Below, piece by piece: positions 36,806-57,863 of a stretch of DNA of 64,000 nt (position 1 is the first letter of the stretch; each line of letters opens with the position of its first letter). The notes below the pieces were generated by a model, which saw only the letters and a list, made by a program, of their open reading frames with translations, made no database searches and had not been told where the DNA came from. The position numbers and the translations under genes were made by a program. Origin of the DNA: Henckelia pumila (lineage: Eukaryota; Streptophyta; Magnoliopsida; Lamiales; Gesneriaceae); assembly GCF_033568475.1 (NCBI RefSeq), contig NC_133122.1, forward strand, positions 18,160,206 through 18,224,205, written 5' to 3'.

Positions 36806-37596
36806 AATAAAGTTATTGATAAAGACACACACAACGGCGTGAATAGCATAATGAAAATTGTTGTTTTTAAAAAGTAAATAAATGAATAAGAATTTAAAGC
36901 TTGTAGTGTTATCAAAATTAGAATCTTTTAAATATTTTTTAAATCTATATCAATAATTATAATTAGTAAATGGTTATATCACTCTTAATTTAAAAAATAG
37001 TGTTAAAATTTATTAATCTAAAAACAACAAAAAATATCAAGTTCAAATAATTATCTGAATCATAAAAGCACGCGACGCGCATAAAAGAACACAAATATAG
37101 AATGAAAGTTAGGAAATTCTAGTGTTGGTGGAAAGTTTTACCACCATTGCAGTATTTGTTTTTAAAAAATAATTGTAATTTTATTTTTTAAAAAAAAACA
37201 AAATAAGAGGCCAATTCACACTTAATATAATTATTATAAATTTATATTTCAAAAAAAATAATTATAACTTTATAATAGCATATATATATATATATTAATG
37301 ATGATGATGATGATTATTATTTTTATTAGGATTTATATATAATGATGATGATGATTATTATTTTTGGGATTCAGAAAGTGAAGAAAAACCAAAACCGTGC
37401 AGACCACCCAAGCCCGAACCAACCGACCACACCTCCCAACGTCCGAACACCAATTGCCGCCAACCACCGCAACCCACCGGAGGCGACGAGGAGAAACCCT
37501 TAAAGCCGAAACAGTGCCGCCTGAAACAGTGCTGTTTCTGTTCCTTTTTAGTTCTTCGACGAATTGCAGGTGCTTGGAAAACCTCGGTGAACCGAC
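36806..37596. other. PRP16 upstream region
   Basis: AT-rich promoter DNA with an (AT)n run near 37280 and GATGAT tracts at 37295-37350, then a leader from about 37370 that is C- and A-rich. No other gene is visible. Confidence 0.5.
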
Positions 37597-46936
<9,340 letters not shown>

Positions 46937-47697
46937 TATATGAAAGATTGTCGACGATATTTACGCCATGGATTCTGTTTTTGTTGTCAATTAATATGAT
47001 TATATTTGCCGTCTGAAGTTTGTCTTGTCTTTTCTTGTTTACTGTACGGTGAGAACATGAAGAGCCCGTGAGAAGTGTGGGTCTGAGGATGAGCTTTTTC
47101 GTTTCGTTTCCACGGATGAAACCAGAAGAGCTTCATTCAATACTGTGAAATATAAAATGCAAATGAATTGAGTAACAATAAAATAATTTGGGATTATGAT
47201 TGGGTGTACATGTTCTCCAAGAATTGATGTTGATGAATTCTGCCTGATTTTCTATCCATCCACGTTTTGTGACTTGTGATTGATCATCTTCTTTGAAATT
47301 TTTTATGCGAGGTAGAACCCTTTCTATCCCTTGATCTATCTTACATATCCACGCACCTTGAGCAAGGATTTGCACGCGAATGGGTTAGAATATTTTACGT
47401 TGGTTCATGTAGTATTATCGTCTCAAAGGCAATCAATTTCATTTTGTTTGCTAGAATTTCCGTGCAAGGCCAAGCATAACTAGGTATTTGAGCTAAAGCA
47501 TTATAATAAAGTTATTGATAGCAATGTTCTTGAAAATCTCAAGAAGCGTTTTAAAGTAACAATCCAATTGCGATTTCTTACCTCTATTGAGAGTGTGAAA
47601 ATAAAATCGACCAAAGATACAACAGGAGGGACAAAAATAGCAACCAAAGGCAAAGATGCAATAGGAGGCTATAAGAAATTTCATTTCAGCACATAAT
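46937..47697. other. Convergent 3' flanks of PRP16 and the F-box/kelch gene
   Basis: Both genes end here tail to tail, 761 bases apart. The interval holds 3' UTRs and AT-rich DNA; the short frames have no domain signature. Confidence 0.6.
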
Positions 47698-49210
47698 TCA
47701 AGCTTTGATTGTAACGCTGCACAGGCACGATCCCGATGGCTTGATCTCGGAGGTCTGCCATTCGGAACCCGGGGCAGCATTTGGATCGTATAACAAAGTA
47801 TGATAACCAGGATCCTCCTGCAATGAAAACAACAAAAGTTTTCCATTCAATATGCCAAATCGAAATCCAATACTCGTGCTTCCTGTGACGGGAACAGGAA
47901 CCATCTTCCATGAATTGTCTGCAGGGTTGAATATAGCAAGTTTACGCTCGTTTTTCCATTCCATGCAACACAGCTTCTTTCCTAGTACTGCATGCGCAGT
48001 AACCATAACACAGCCGTTTTTTATCTGGCACCATGTGTGCCTATCAGGACTATAGATATCAACGAACCTCGAGTTTCCGATCGTGAAACTCGACCTACCT
48101 CCCATAACATAGAGCTTTCCCTCAAAGCCACAGGCAAAACATCCCCACCTTGGGCGCCGCAAACTCTCTATCACAGTCCACTTGTCGGTGTCAGGATCAT
48201 AAATCTCAGCAGATGAGAGAGAGTCTCCATCCTTCCCACACCCTCCAACCACATAGACCAAGCCATTCACCTCAGCACAAGCAAAGTCGTACCGCGCTAC
48301 ATTCATGCAAGTTAATCGGCTCCAGCTGCAAGAGTTAGAAATTTTGTCATGGATGAACCAAAAAAATTGACCTCTCAGTGTGTGGAGGAAGTTTGAATTC
48401 TGCTGAATGAGGTACATATAAATGCCCAAATTATTTGAAAGGTAAAAATATGTCAAATTAGTTGATGGAGAAACAAATCAATGAACATGATATAAATTTA
48501 CTGATGTAGATCAATGCTGATTTATCGTAAACCACATTAATTTGCACATGTTTAGAAGTTGGAAAAACCTATGATACATTCAGGCTCGGATAAAATAAAT
48601 CAGATAAGAAAATCAACTGTTTGAGCAAACAGAGATTAACGGTAACCAGTGAGGAAATGGAAATGGGACAAATTATGTGTTACCTGTTGAGGCAAGAATC
48701 ATATTGATAAACATCTGCTGAAACAGATTGAGTTCCATCAACCACAGAGTACCCAGCAATAACAAGAAGCTTTCCGTTGAGAACAACAACGCCAAAGCCT
48801 GCTATGACAGGACCAGGCATTTGTGGGAGTTGATGGTGTTTGTTTCCGAAACAATCCAGAACCTCCCAGTGGCTCTCTTTTCCATCAGCATCCATAGTAA
48901 GGATGTAAAGCCATTCCTCAAGCATCCCAGCTAGTTTTCGGATAGTGATGAACTCTTTGCTTTTGATAAAGGACCTCCAATTCTTGCACACGGCACCCAT
49001 GGAGGGAAAATAAGATCGAGGAACAAGAGAAAGGCAGTGCTTGGAGACATCATCAGGCAATCCAGGCAAGATTGGACTATGACAATCATCATCGATCTTG
49101 GAAGTTCTTAAGATCGAATCACTTTTAGCAGCCAGGGGGGCTTGTTGCATCAAATTGGAGAAACATATATCTGACTCTTTGACTCTCTTCACAGAAAAAG
49201 GGCCAGGCAT
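47698..49210 (-). CDS. F-box/kelch-repeat protein, At1g67480 type
   Basis: Two coding exons on the minus strand, 49210-48684 and 48325-47698, give 384 residues (Arabidopsis At1g67480 about 376). The F-box at about residues 48-90 reads LPGLPDDVSKHCLSLVPRS and SMGAVCKNWR. Kelch blades follow: GKLLVIAGYS, GLVYVVGGCGKDG, GKLYVMGGRSSF and GKLLLFSLQE, with WGCFACGF between. F-box proteins of this type link targets to SKP1-Cullin1 ubiquitin ligases through the F-box, while the kelch propeller binds the target; the target here is unknown. The start MPGPFSVKRVKES resembles relatives (MPG...). A 5'-leader intron is likely, with its donor at 50545-50546. Confidence 0.95.
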
Positions 49211-50994
49211 TCTTCAATATTCAGACTATCTAGTTTGACACCACGCTATCCTTGACAAATTCTTTAAAGACAAACACTAATTCAACTAAATGATTTTTGG
49301 ACACTAATTAAAGGAATTCATGAAATCCCTCGGTGATGTGAATTCTACGAGACCAAGGCAAGAAAGTTGTTGCAAAATGGATCTCATGATCTGCTAAGGC
49401 CGATGATTTATTATGCTTCATCCAATAAGATTCAAATTCCATACCACTTTCAGTGGTCCTACTATATTTCAATTTCTTTGAACAAACGAGGCAGGTGGCC
49501 AATTTCAACTCTTCGGAAGTATATTTCTTTTTACACATTTCCTGTGTACCTTAAGACACAAAAAGGAAATAAAACTAATGAAAATCAGGTACACCAGATC
49601 CAAAACTAGCCAAACACGAAACAGGAAAGTACCTGAAAAGGCCATAACCTAAGTGCTTTTAGCCCCCCGTCACTTCCATTTCTTCGAAATAAATGATAAC
49701 CTGAAGTATGTCACAAACATGAGAAATAGAGACAAAATAAATTAAAGCAGCTCATGTATTCCAGGAACTGGGAAAAAAAAGAGCAAAAGAATTTCTTTAA
49801 GATTTAGAAAAAAATTCAACTTTCAAAAGAACGGAGCTGAGAACCATGGAGATGTGCTTGACTTTGACTTGTCAAATTCTGCTGCTGAGCATAACTTAAA
49901 ACTCAAACCACCCATGGATAAAATTAATATACTGAAGTCAATAGCCAACCAACTTGATCTTGATAAATAAAAAAAAATAAAATCACGATCCAGCACATGG
50001 ATAAATAACTTGAGCTTTGAAAGAGGCAACCATTTACCTCACCAAACCCACTCCTCCAAACAGCCAACTACCAACCCATAAAAGAAGAATGAAAAAAGAG
50101 GTAATAATATTAGAACTATAAATCACTTTACCCATTCCAGATTCAACAAATTATGCTATTAGTAGCATTGGGTGGAGGTCAAATGACCCCAAACCAGATA
50201 AAACCCAATCAAGATATAATCCATCAGTCACTCGGCATTGTATGAAATGAGGAAAAATGAAACGAAAAAAACAAGAACCAGACTCATTCATAAAGGAAAC
50301 ACACACCTCAAAGTTCACAATTGCTCGCACAAAAATAATCAGATCTACACATTGGGAAGCATAACAAATCACATGGAAACAAATCAGTCAGATTTCGTTC
50401 GACAAGTAAAATCGCATAACCAAATTCAAACAGATCGAACATACTAATAAAAACACACACAAATTGCTACAAATATAATGTCGCAGTAAAAAAAAACAGA
50501 CAGTTTATAATCAGTTATAAATAAAGAAACGATGAAATTCATTTACCTTTGGAATTTGGAGAGCTTTGACGAAGCAGAAGGTAGAAGTGAAGAGCGATAA
50601 TAACAGCAAAAAAATGGGGAATAAATAAGGAGATGGGGAGAATGGATAAGAATTCAGTCAGAGATGGGAGAAATTGTGAAAGAATTGTGATGATCCTCAA
50701 AAAATGGTTAAGGCAATATTTATATATATATATATACACAGACACACATCATGGGATAGAATTTTAGACCAACCGGATAGAAAGACTCGCAGTGGTACAC
50801 TTTTCGAGGGCGCTTGATTCGTAGAATTAAAATAATAATAATAAATTATATATATATAATATAAATAACAATTTTATTTTTTTTTTGAAAAAATATAAAT
50901 AACAATTTAAAAATAATAGGATGATGAATAATTTAAAATTCCAGTGATACATTGGATGGAATTAACTAAGAGATTTAATAATTTTAAAATAATG
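49211..50994 (-). promoter_or_regulatory. 5' leader intron, first leader exon and promoter of the F-box/kelch gene
   Basis: On the minus strand CTCCAAATTCCAAAG|GTAAAT (exon edge at 50547) makes a good donor after a pyrimidine-rich, CT-type leader (about 50547-50695). A TATATATATATA run at about 50718-50737 could be the TATA region. The intron between the leader exon and the coding exon spans roughly 1.3 kb and holds no recognisable gene. Beyond about 50760 is AT-rich DNA up to the solo LTR. Confidence 0.5.
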
Positions 50995-51969
50995 TGAAAA
51001 TATGTTAAATTATTTTTATGAGTTAGTACGTGAATTATGTGATTTATTTGTATGTTTTAAATATTGTTTCGGTATTTAAATCGGTATGATGTGATTTATG
51101 AATTTATTTGAGAAAATCATTTGATGATCGCGTAGGCGGGACCGTGGACGGACGAGATGTTAGTTTTCACCCAAAATATTTTATGAGATTTTTAGGAGCC
51201 TTAAAATATTATTTTAAGGTAAGATTTTAAGAAAATTATGGTATTTATATATATGTATATTTATATGTCCGTTTTTACCCAAAATAAGTCATTTTAATAA
51301 CTTTTATTAAGCTTTAAAAATCCCATTAATTATAATTTCGGGATTTATTTAGTTTTAGCAAATTAGAATGTATTTTAAAGTTTAAAATTAGAGTATTTAA
51401 TTATCCTAATTATCTATTAATTATTTAACCTAGATTATCCTAAATATTATACCCTAAATCCCTCCCAAACCCACGCCTCACCTCTTAGCCGCCTCCATCA
51501 ACCTCTTCTCCACCATTTTCACGTTTCATCAGAGTTTTCCCAGCCCCATAGCCAATCTTTAAAGGTTTTTGGATTATTTAGAAGATCCGTTCGTCCCGGC
51601 GAGCCCGATACGCATCGTTCACGTCGTTTCGTCTAAATAATTATCAAGGCACGTTTCGAATCCATTCTTGGCCACCATTTAAATCATATTACAAAGATTT
51701 TATGCTTACAAGATCTGAATTCTGATATTGCATGTGTTATGATCTAGAAAAGAAAACATTAGAGTTCATGCATGTTCCTCACGTTTTTGCACTTCATGGC
51801 TCGGTTTTGCACTATTTTTGGACATGGCTTGGTTCGAACTGCTGTCTGATCGTTCATGGGTCTAGGTGGGTTCCTAGGGGTGGGTTTAGGCAAGGTGGTT
51901 CACAGCTGGAAGGGCTGGAACCAAGGGAAAAGGGGCTGGGACAGCAGCTAGGCGGGCAGAGGGAGCTGT

Positions 51970-52470
51970 CTGGTTTAGGGGCCTTGGCCGAGCCATGCAA
52001 GGCTTGGCTCGGGCCAGGACTGGTCCAAGGGATGCACTTGGACCCTGTGGTGGTCCAGGATCCGGATCTCCGGCCGTTGGTGGCCGGATCTGGTTGAAAC
52101 GTGCAAAGGATCATGGGCTGTCCAGAAAAGGGGGCTGCGCAGGTTGCATGAGGTTTAGGGGCCTTGGCCGAGCCATGCAAGGCTTGGCTCGAGCCAGGCC
52201 TGGTCCAAGGGTTGCCCCTGGACCCTGGGGTGGTCCAGGTGTCGGAGCTCCGGCCATGGGTGGCCGGAGCTGGTCGAAAAGTTAAGGGGAGTAAGGGCTG
52301 TTCCAGGGGAGGGGCTGCGTGGAGTTTTCTTGGGATTTAGGGGTTGTGGCCGAGCCAGGACCCAGACTGTGGTTGCACCTGGACCCTGGGGTGGTCCAGG
52401 TGCCGGAGCTCCGGCCGATGGTGGCCGGAGCAAGGTGTTTAAGTGGCTAAGGCGGCAGCTGCCGCAAGGG
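51970..52470 (+). repeat. GC-rich imperfect tandem repeats inside the LTR
   Basis: About three units of roughly 175 bases share GGCCTTGGCCGAGCCATGCA, CTGGTCCAAGGG, GGACCCTG.GGTGGTCCAGG and TCCGGCC..TGGTGGCCGGA. Several long frames on both strands run through this block only because it is GC-rich and repetitive. Confidence 0.75.
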
Positions 52471-53541
52471 GGTTTGAGGATAGGTTAGGGCCGGGTTCTA
52501 TGGTTTCAAGTGAGCCGGGCTCGGGTCTTTGGGTCCGGGTCCGGGTCCGGTCAAGTCTTGATGGGTCAAAATATTTTTAGTCCGGGTCTAGATTTTATTA
52601 TTTGGGCTTGGGTTTGTTACTTTAATTAATTAAGAGTTTAAGTAGTTAATTGATGGGTTGAGATTGTTTAATTAATTAATTGGACTAATTTAATGGGATT
52701 TATTAATTATGGAGGTGAGACCACTAATTTGTCATGGGCCGTGTGATCCATGAGAATTATTGGGCCAAGTTGTGTTGGTTTAGTACTTTTATCGATCTAA
52801 TTTATAAGTTAATGGTTAGTTAATAATTTTATTAATTCAACTTTAAGTTAATAAGTTGATGGGCCTAAATTATGTTTTAAGTGAGCCTATTAGTTTTTCA
52901 TGGGCCAGGTCAGGTTGGGCTTTTGGGGTTTTGAGTCAGTCTAGGAATTTATGGGTTTAAGTTCAGTGGTCAACAGCTAGAACAAGTCCATGGAAAATAA
53001 AAAGGGTCCGTAAATATATATTTAAATCATGCATGTATTTTATTAGTTATATAAGTATGATTTTTAAGAAAATAAATTAAATATATATTTACGGGCAAAT
53101 TTTCATGAAAATAAAGAAATAAGTGAGAATTTTCAAGTTCATGCATCATGTAAGAATTTTTATGATAAGTTTAAATGCATGTTAAGAAAAATATAATTTT
53201 TATGGAAGTTGAAGTGAAGGTAGAAAGTGATGTGGTTGGAGGCCGGGATACCTGGGCCCGATGACCTTCCTAATGATGTTTATGTATGATGAGCTTATGG
53301 ATCCAGCTGAGAGGGCGGGTGAAATGGCAGCACAGAGGTGGAAACCCCACCGTCGCGTACGTTGGTTTAAGATTGATCAATCGTTTAGTATGAGGCCACC
53401 GACATGGATACGACCTGTTGAGAACTAAGAAATCATGATAAGTCATTTTATGAGATTTATTAAGTATGATGATATATGTTATAGCATGATGATAAAGCAG
53501 TATAATTATTTATTTCATGTTTATATGCATATAATTTTAAG

Positions 53542-54102
53542 TAGGGGTGTTCAAACTTCGGATAAAACCGAAAAAACCGGAAATCCAAACCGAAAAAACC
53601 AAACACCGAACCAAACCGAAAACCGAAATTTGAAATTCGGATATAAATTTTAAAACCGAAATTTATTTGGTTCGGTTTCGGATTATATATCTCAAAACCG
53701 AACCGACCGAAAAAATCGAAATTTTATTAAATTAATAATTTTATTTATATAATTGTTTATATTATATATTTTATGAGATGATACCTAATGAATAAAGAAT
53801 CATTTTAAATAATTTTTAGTTGATTGTTGTTTATTTAAGTCATTTAGACTTTGAATTTAAGTATTTTACAAAAAAATCATTTAAAAAATAACATATTATA
53901 TTTTAAAATATATTTATAATATTAATTAAAATAATTATATCAAAACCAAAATAACCGACCAAAATAACCGAACCGATTTAGTAAAAAACCGAACCGAAGT
54001 AAAATGGTTCGGATATCGGATTATATATTTCTAAAACCGAAAATCGAAAAAACCGAAATAAAAAACCAAAAACCGGACCGAACCGACCGATGAACACCCC
54101 TA
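53542..54102. mobile_element. Non-autonomous hAT element (561 bp) inside the solo LTR
   Basis: Ends TAGGGGTGTTC (53542-53552) and GAACACCCCTA (54092-54102) are perfect 11-bp inverted repeats. Both sides carry the 8-bp duplication ATTTTAAG (53534-53541, 54103-54110). The interior is AT-rich with many AACCGAA/TTCGGTTT motifs near both ends and no coding capacity. This is a textbook hAT MITE, inserted after the LTR. Confidence 0.93.
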
Positions 54103-54744
54103 ATTTTAAGATCATGCACGTATAGTTATAATCACGTATTTTATATGATATGTGCTTGTCTGTGGTTTCATGTTGTTACATAAGGATAGAACGTGCTGAG
54201 CCTCTAGGCTTACTAGATTTAAATGGTGCAGGTGAGCAGAATGTTAATGAGGATAATGTGTTCCCGACTGGTGGCGAGGGCGTATGAGTATCCAGGCGGC
54301 TAGAACCCGTGACCATTGCTCTATGGTGATTTTTATGTTGAGATTTAGAACATTTGTTTCCGCACATGTTTATTATGTCAGATTTTTGTGTATGCATGGA
54401 TTTTAGATTTAAGTATTTATTTTCTAAGTTTGCATGGATGTTAGTTTTATTTATTTATTTTAATGTTTGCATGGATTTTGGTGTAGAATTATTATTTAGA
54501 AATGTCATTATGAAATTTTTATAAATGAATATTTAGTAATTAATTTTATGTATTTAATTGCATGTGTGTACTTTTATTGTATTTATTGTGCATTTTGTAT
54601 TTTAAATTAAGTAAAATTATTTTTTTAGTATGATATATATATGTATGGGCATATATATATATATATATTCATATTCATTATTTTATAGTTAGAGATTTTT
54701 TTTTAAAAAAATATTTCAATAGTAGTTTTAGGATGTTTCAAATG

Positions 54745-57086
54745 TTGAATCTCAAATGTTTGACAACTTATCTATCAATCAAATAAATCAAAAAATTCAG
54801 GACTTGTGAGATTATTGTTGCCACTGGTTAAAATTCGACAACTATGGAGTATGGAGACTCGATTGTTACGCACATATTTTTAATTAATATATATATATAA
54901 TTCACTTATTGAGGAATATTGATTTGGTGGTGGGGACGCGGGGTCCATGAGCTTTAGATCCAACGGTTAAGGTTGATTTTGTGAGATCAATTGATCTCAC
55001 AAGATAGATCTTCCAAAAAATAAGACCCTGAGAACTAATCTAAGGTTTGATTATCGTTAATCGCGAGTAGTTTTTTAATTTATTTAGATAAATTTTGAAG
55101 TTTATTTGTAATTATTTAGGCAGTTTTAGAAGTTTTATTTATAATTTTTTTGTTCGAGATAAACTAGTCTCGAGATCATGCTTAAGTTTCGTTAGTAATG
55201 AGGGCAATTACATTACATATTTGTAATTTGGTTCAAGATTATATTTGATTCTAAAAAAAAATTTTTAGTGGGATTTTAAATGATGCTATCATCATGGATG
55301 TATTTAAAATAAATTTACCACAATTATTATTGAGATATCATATTAGAATATGGAATGGATTCAAAATCGACTTGAATTTTTTCCATCGAAATAATTACAA
55401 AAATTTTAAACCAATGGATTTAAATATAAACTCTCAAATCCATTAATAATCTAAGAACAATCTTTTCACACGTATCTTAAAATAAATAAACAACCTTTTC
55501 ACACGTAGTCATGTTTTGTCAAGTAACATTTTAATGAAAATTCGTTGGCTAATTTTGCAATGTGTGGATCTTTATGGACCAACAAAATATGAAAATATAT
55601 ATGTGGCTAGGGAATTTTACGGAATGTAGACTTGACAAAAGCTTTTATATTTGCCCTTGAAACCTTATATTTAGCATAATTCCTTTTGTAATCACTAATC
55701 AGCATTAAAAATACCAATTCATGAACTTTTCAATACCCTAATTTTATACACAAATCAATGGAATTATTAAAGGGAAATTGTTTTTTTTTTCATATATATT
55801 TACTTCTTTTCGATTTTGATACTCTAGCTTATCAAATTTCTATTATATAGTACTCTAGCTTTTAATTTCTGATAAATTTGATCTTTTTATCACTAAAAAT
55901 AGTGATAACATTGCAAACATGAACACAAATACACCATTTAGCATTTCGCTCGAGGAAAGTTTCAAAAGTGAAGGGTTGCGAAGTAGTTTATTTTCTCGAA
56001 AAAGTAATTTGAATTAATCATAAATTCCTTCATCACTATTTGAATAGTATATTAAAATCAATCTAAAAAACATACAAAATAGGGAAAAAAATAGAGGATG
56101 TTTGGTTGAGCTTATAAACTCTACAAAACAACTTATACGATGTTTTACAACTTATATATGGAGCTAAAGGGTAACCTTGAGTTTTTTTTTATTTAAAAAA
56201 AGATCTTATTTCTCCAAAAATATCATTGCATATTTTCATAAATCCTCCCACTATGTCCTCCCATCATTAAATATTGAATAATATTTGTTTTAAAAAAATT
56301 CAAATGCTATCAAATTTTCTAAATTAAAATATAAAATAGTTATATTTTCTTACTATCGGTTATTCAAAAACTATTTTCAGATACCACCTAATGTGGAGAC
56401 CCCTAATGCGAACTACAACACAACGAGACAAACAAACCGAAATAATTTTTTTTTCAAACGGGGCCGCGCTCGAGCACAGCTTTTTGCCGCTCGAGCGGGA
56501 ACTGTTTCTGCTACAGTAAAACAAAGGGTAACTATTTAGTATTTATATTATCTTCTTAACAATATATCATTTTTTATCATTTTGACAATAAAAAAAAATC
56601 TTACAATACCAAACCTAAAAATTTTAAAGTTATTTAAAATAAGTTTATCCAAGTCATTTAACAGCGTATTTTTAAAATAAATCCCGACAACTTACAAACT
56701 CCTAAAAATAACTTTATATATAAACTCTAAAATAAGGTTAATGGTCAAACACCCTCTTACTCAATCATATAGCTTGAGCTAGTAATCCTTTGTGCTTTGT
56801 ATCACTATTTCTTAAATCTAATATTGTAAATAAACTGACAATAAATTTAATCATTACTATAACCATTAATTGTATACTCGATACGAATTAATAATCTCAT
56901 AAATGGAAATTCCTTCCAACTTTTGAAGACACAAATTAAAGAATCAATGAAGTTTACGATCTAATTGTAATGAATGATTGATTAACGTAAATCGACAGAA
57001 CGAATACACAATTTCGTTGCTAATAAATTGAATACACTCATCAAATTAAAGAATATATAATATTGAAGAACAAATCTAACACTGAC
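54745..57086. other. AT-rich intergenic DNA with a MITE-like block
   Basis: No gene is visible. A block at about 56095-56752 has GAGGATGTTTGGTTGAGC at left and GGTCAAACACCCTC at right, an approximate inverted match, and encloses a short GC-rich stretch (56455-56515, CTCGAGC motifs) that looks foreign to its surroundings. The rest is low-complexity A/T with the 3' flank of the zinc-finger gene at the right edge. Confidence 0.5.
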
Positions 57087-57863
57087 TCAGTAATGGCAAT
57101 CGATCAAAGAAGAGTTGGAGAAGACGATGACTTCTTCTTTCGAACCAAAAGGAAACAGCTTGGACTGATCCGAACAATCATGATCTTCCTGGGCTGCAGG
57201 GAGATTAAGGTCCAAGGACAAAAGATTCCTCGGCCTTTTGACTTGTCGAAACTCGCTACTTGCCGCCGCAGCGTGCGGCGGAGGAATCGGCCTGTGGCGG
57301 CGCATGTGGCCGCCTAAAGCCTGGCCGGAGGCGAATTCGGCTCCACACAAGGAACATTCATGGACCCTACATTTGTTTCTATCGAAAGATGGAATATTTG
57401 ACAAGGGAAGCGAAAGAGTACTCAATGATTCTTGCTTGTTTCTTGAAAACAATGGCGGCTTCTCTTCTAAGGGAAGCATTAATGTTTTATTACTGTTTTT
57501 TTTGTGGCTTGATCTGTGGCCTCCCAAAGCCTGGAATGAAGGGAAACTTTTGTTACAAGTCTTGCACTGGTAGTGCTCCGTCGCCGCCCGCGGCTGTGAT
57601 GATTTTCTTGATCCTCCTCCGGACAAGAGAATCAAGCAGTTGGCCATGTATTCCTCCTCCTCATCCGCACTGCTCGGCGTGAGCTCGCCTGAATTATCTG
57701 AACAGCCGGAGGATTCGACGCTCAATATCGATCCACCACCGCCAAACCCGCCGCCCGTGCTGTATGAGTTAGCGGCCAATATGGTTAATGCCAGCGGGGA
57801 GGAGGGCCTTGGCCGCTTGCTACGTTTCCCCTTGACCATGATCACTTCTTGATCAATTTGCAT
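57087..57863 (-). CDS. C2H2 zinc-finger transcriptional repressor, ZAT5 type
   Basis: A single-exon gene of 258 residues from the ATG at 57863. It has the plant C1-2i layout: basic nuclear-type box KGKRSKRPR near residue 11, L-box-like EEEEYMANCLILL near 68, and two fingers with the plant QALGGH helix (CKTCNKSFPSFQALGGHRSSH near 98, CSLCGAEFASGQALGGHMRRH near 169). An EAR repression motif LSLDLNLP follows near 215. Such proteins bind DNA as repressors in stress and growth responses; ZAT5 (At2g28200) has a similar KGKRTKR start. Intronless structure is usual in the family. A second in-frame Met at residue 9 is possible. Acidic and GC-rich coding DNA stands out from AT-rich flanks. Confidence 0.93.
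   Translation of the reverse strand: MQIDQEVIMVKGKRSKRPRPSSPLALTILAANSYSTGGGFGGGGSILSVESSGCSDNSGELTPSSADEEEEYMANCLILLSGGGSRKSSQPRAATEHYQCKTCNKSFPSFQALGGHRSSHKKNSNKTLMLPLEEKPPLFSRNKQESLSTLSLPLSNIPSFDRNKCRVHECSLCGAEFASGQALGGHMRRHRPIPPPHAAAASSEFRQVKRPRNLLSLDLNLPAAQEDHDCSDQSKLFPFGSKEEVIVFSNSSLIDCHY

Larger units (their letters stand above)
50995..54740 (+). mobile_element. Probable Gypsy-type solo LTR, about 3.2 kb without the inserted hAT element
   Basis: It runs from TGAAAATATG to GGATGTTTCA, that is TG...CA, with AATG on both sides (50991-50994, 54741-54744). Without the hAT insertion its length is close to that of the 3.1-kb LTR at 31785-34913, and both end ...GTTTCA, so the two may be relatives. 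No polymerase sequence is present. The left end is less sure than the right because only 4 bp of duplication match. Confidence 0.6.

Noticed and set aside
37283-37360. GATGAT tracts upstream of PRP16 as a regulatory array
   Set aside because: They are simple microsatellite sequence with no spacing or motif pattern beyond the repeat.
51732-52433. Host gene encoded by the long GC-rich frames on both strands
   Set aside because: The frames overlap on both strands, consist of repeated units, show no domain, and lie within LTR boundaries.
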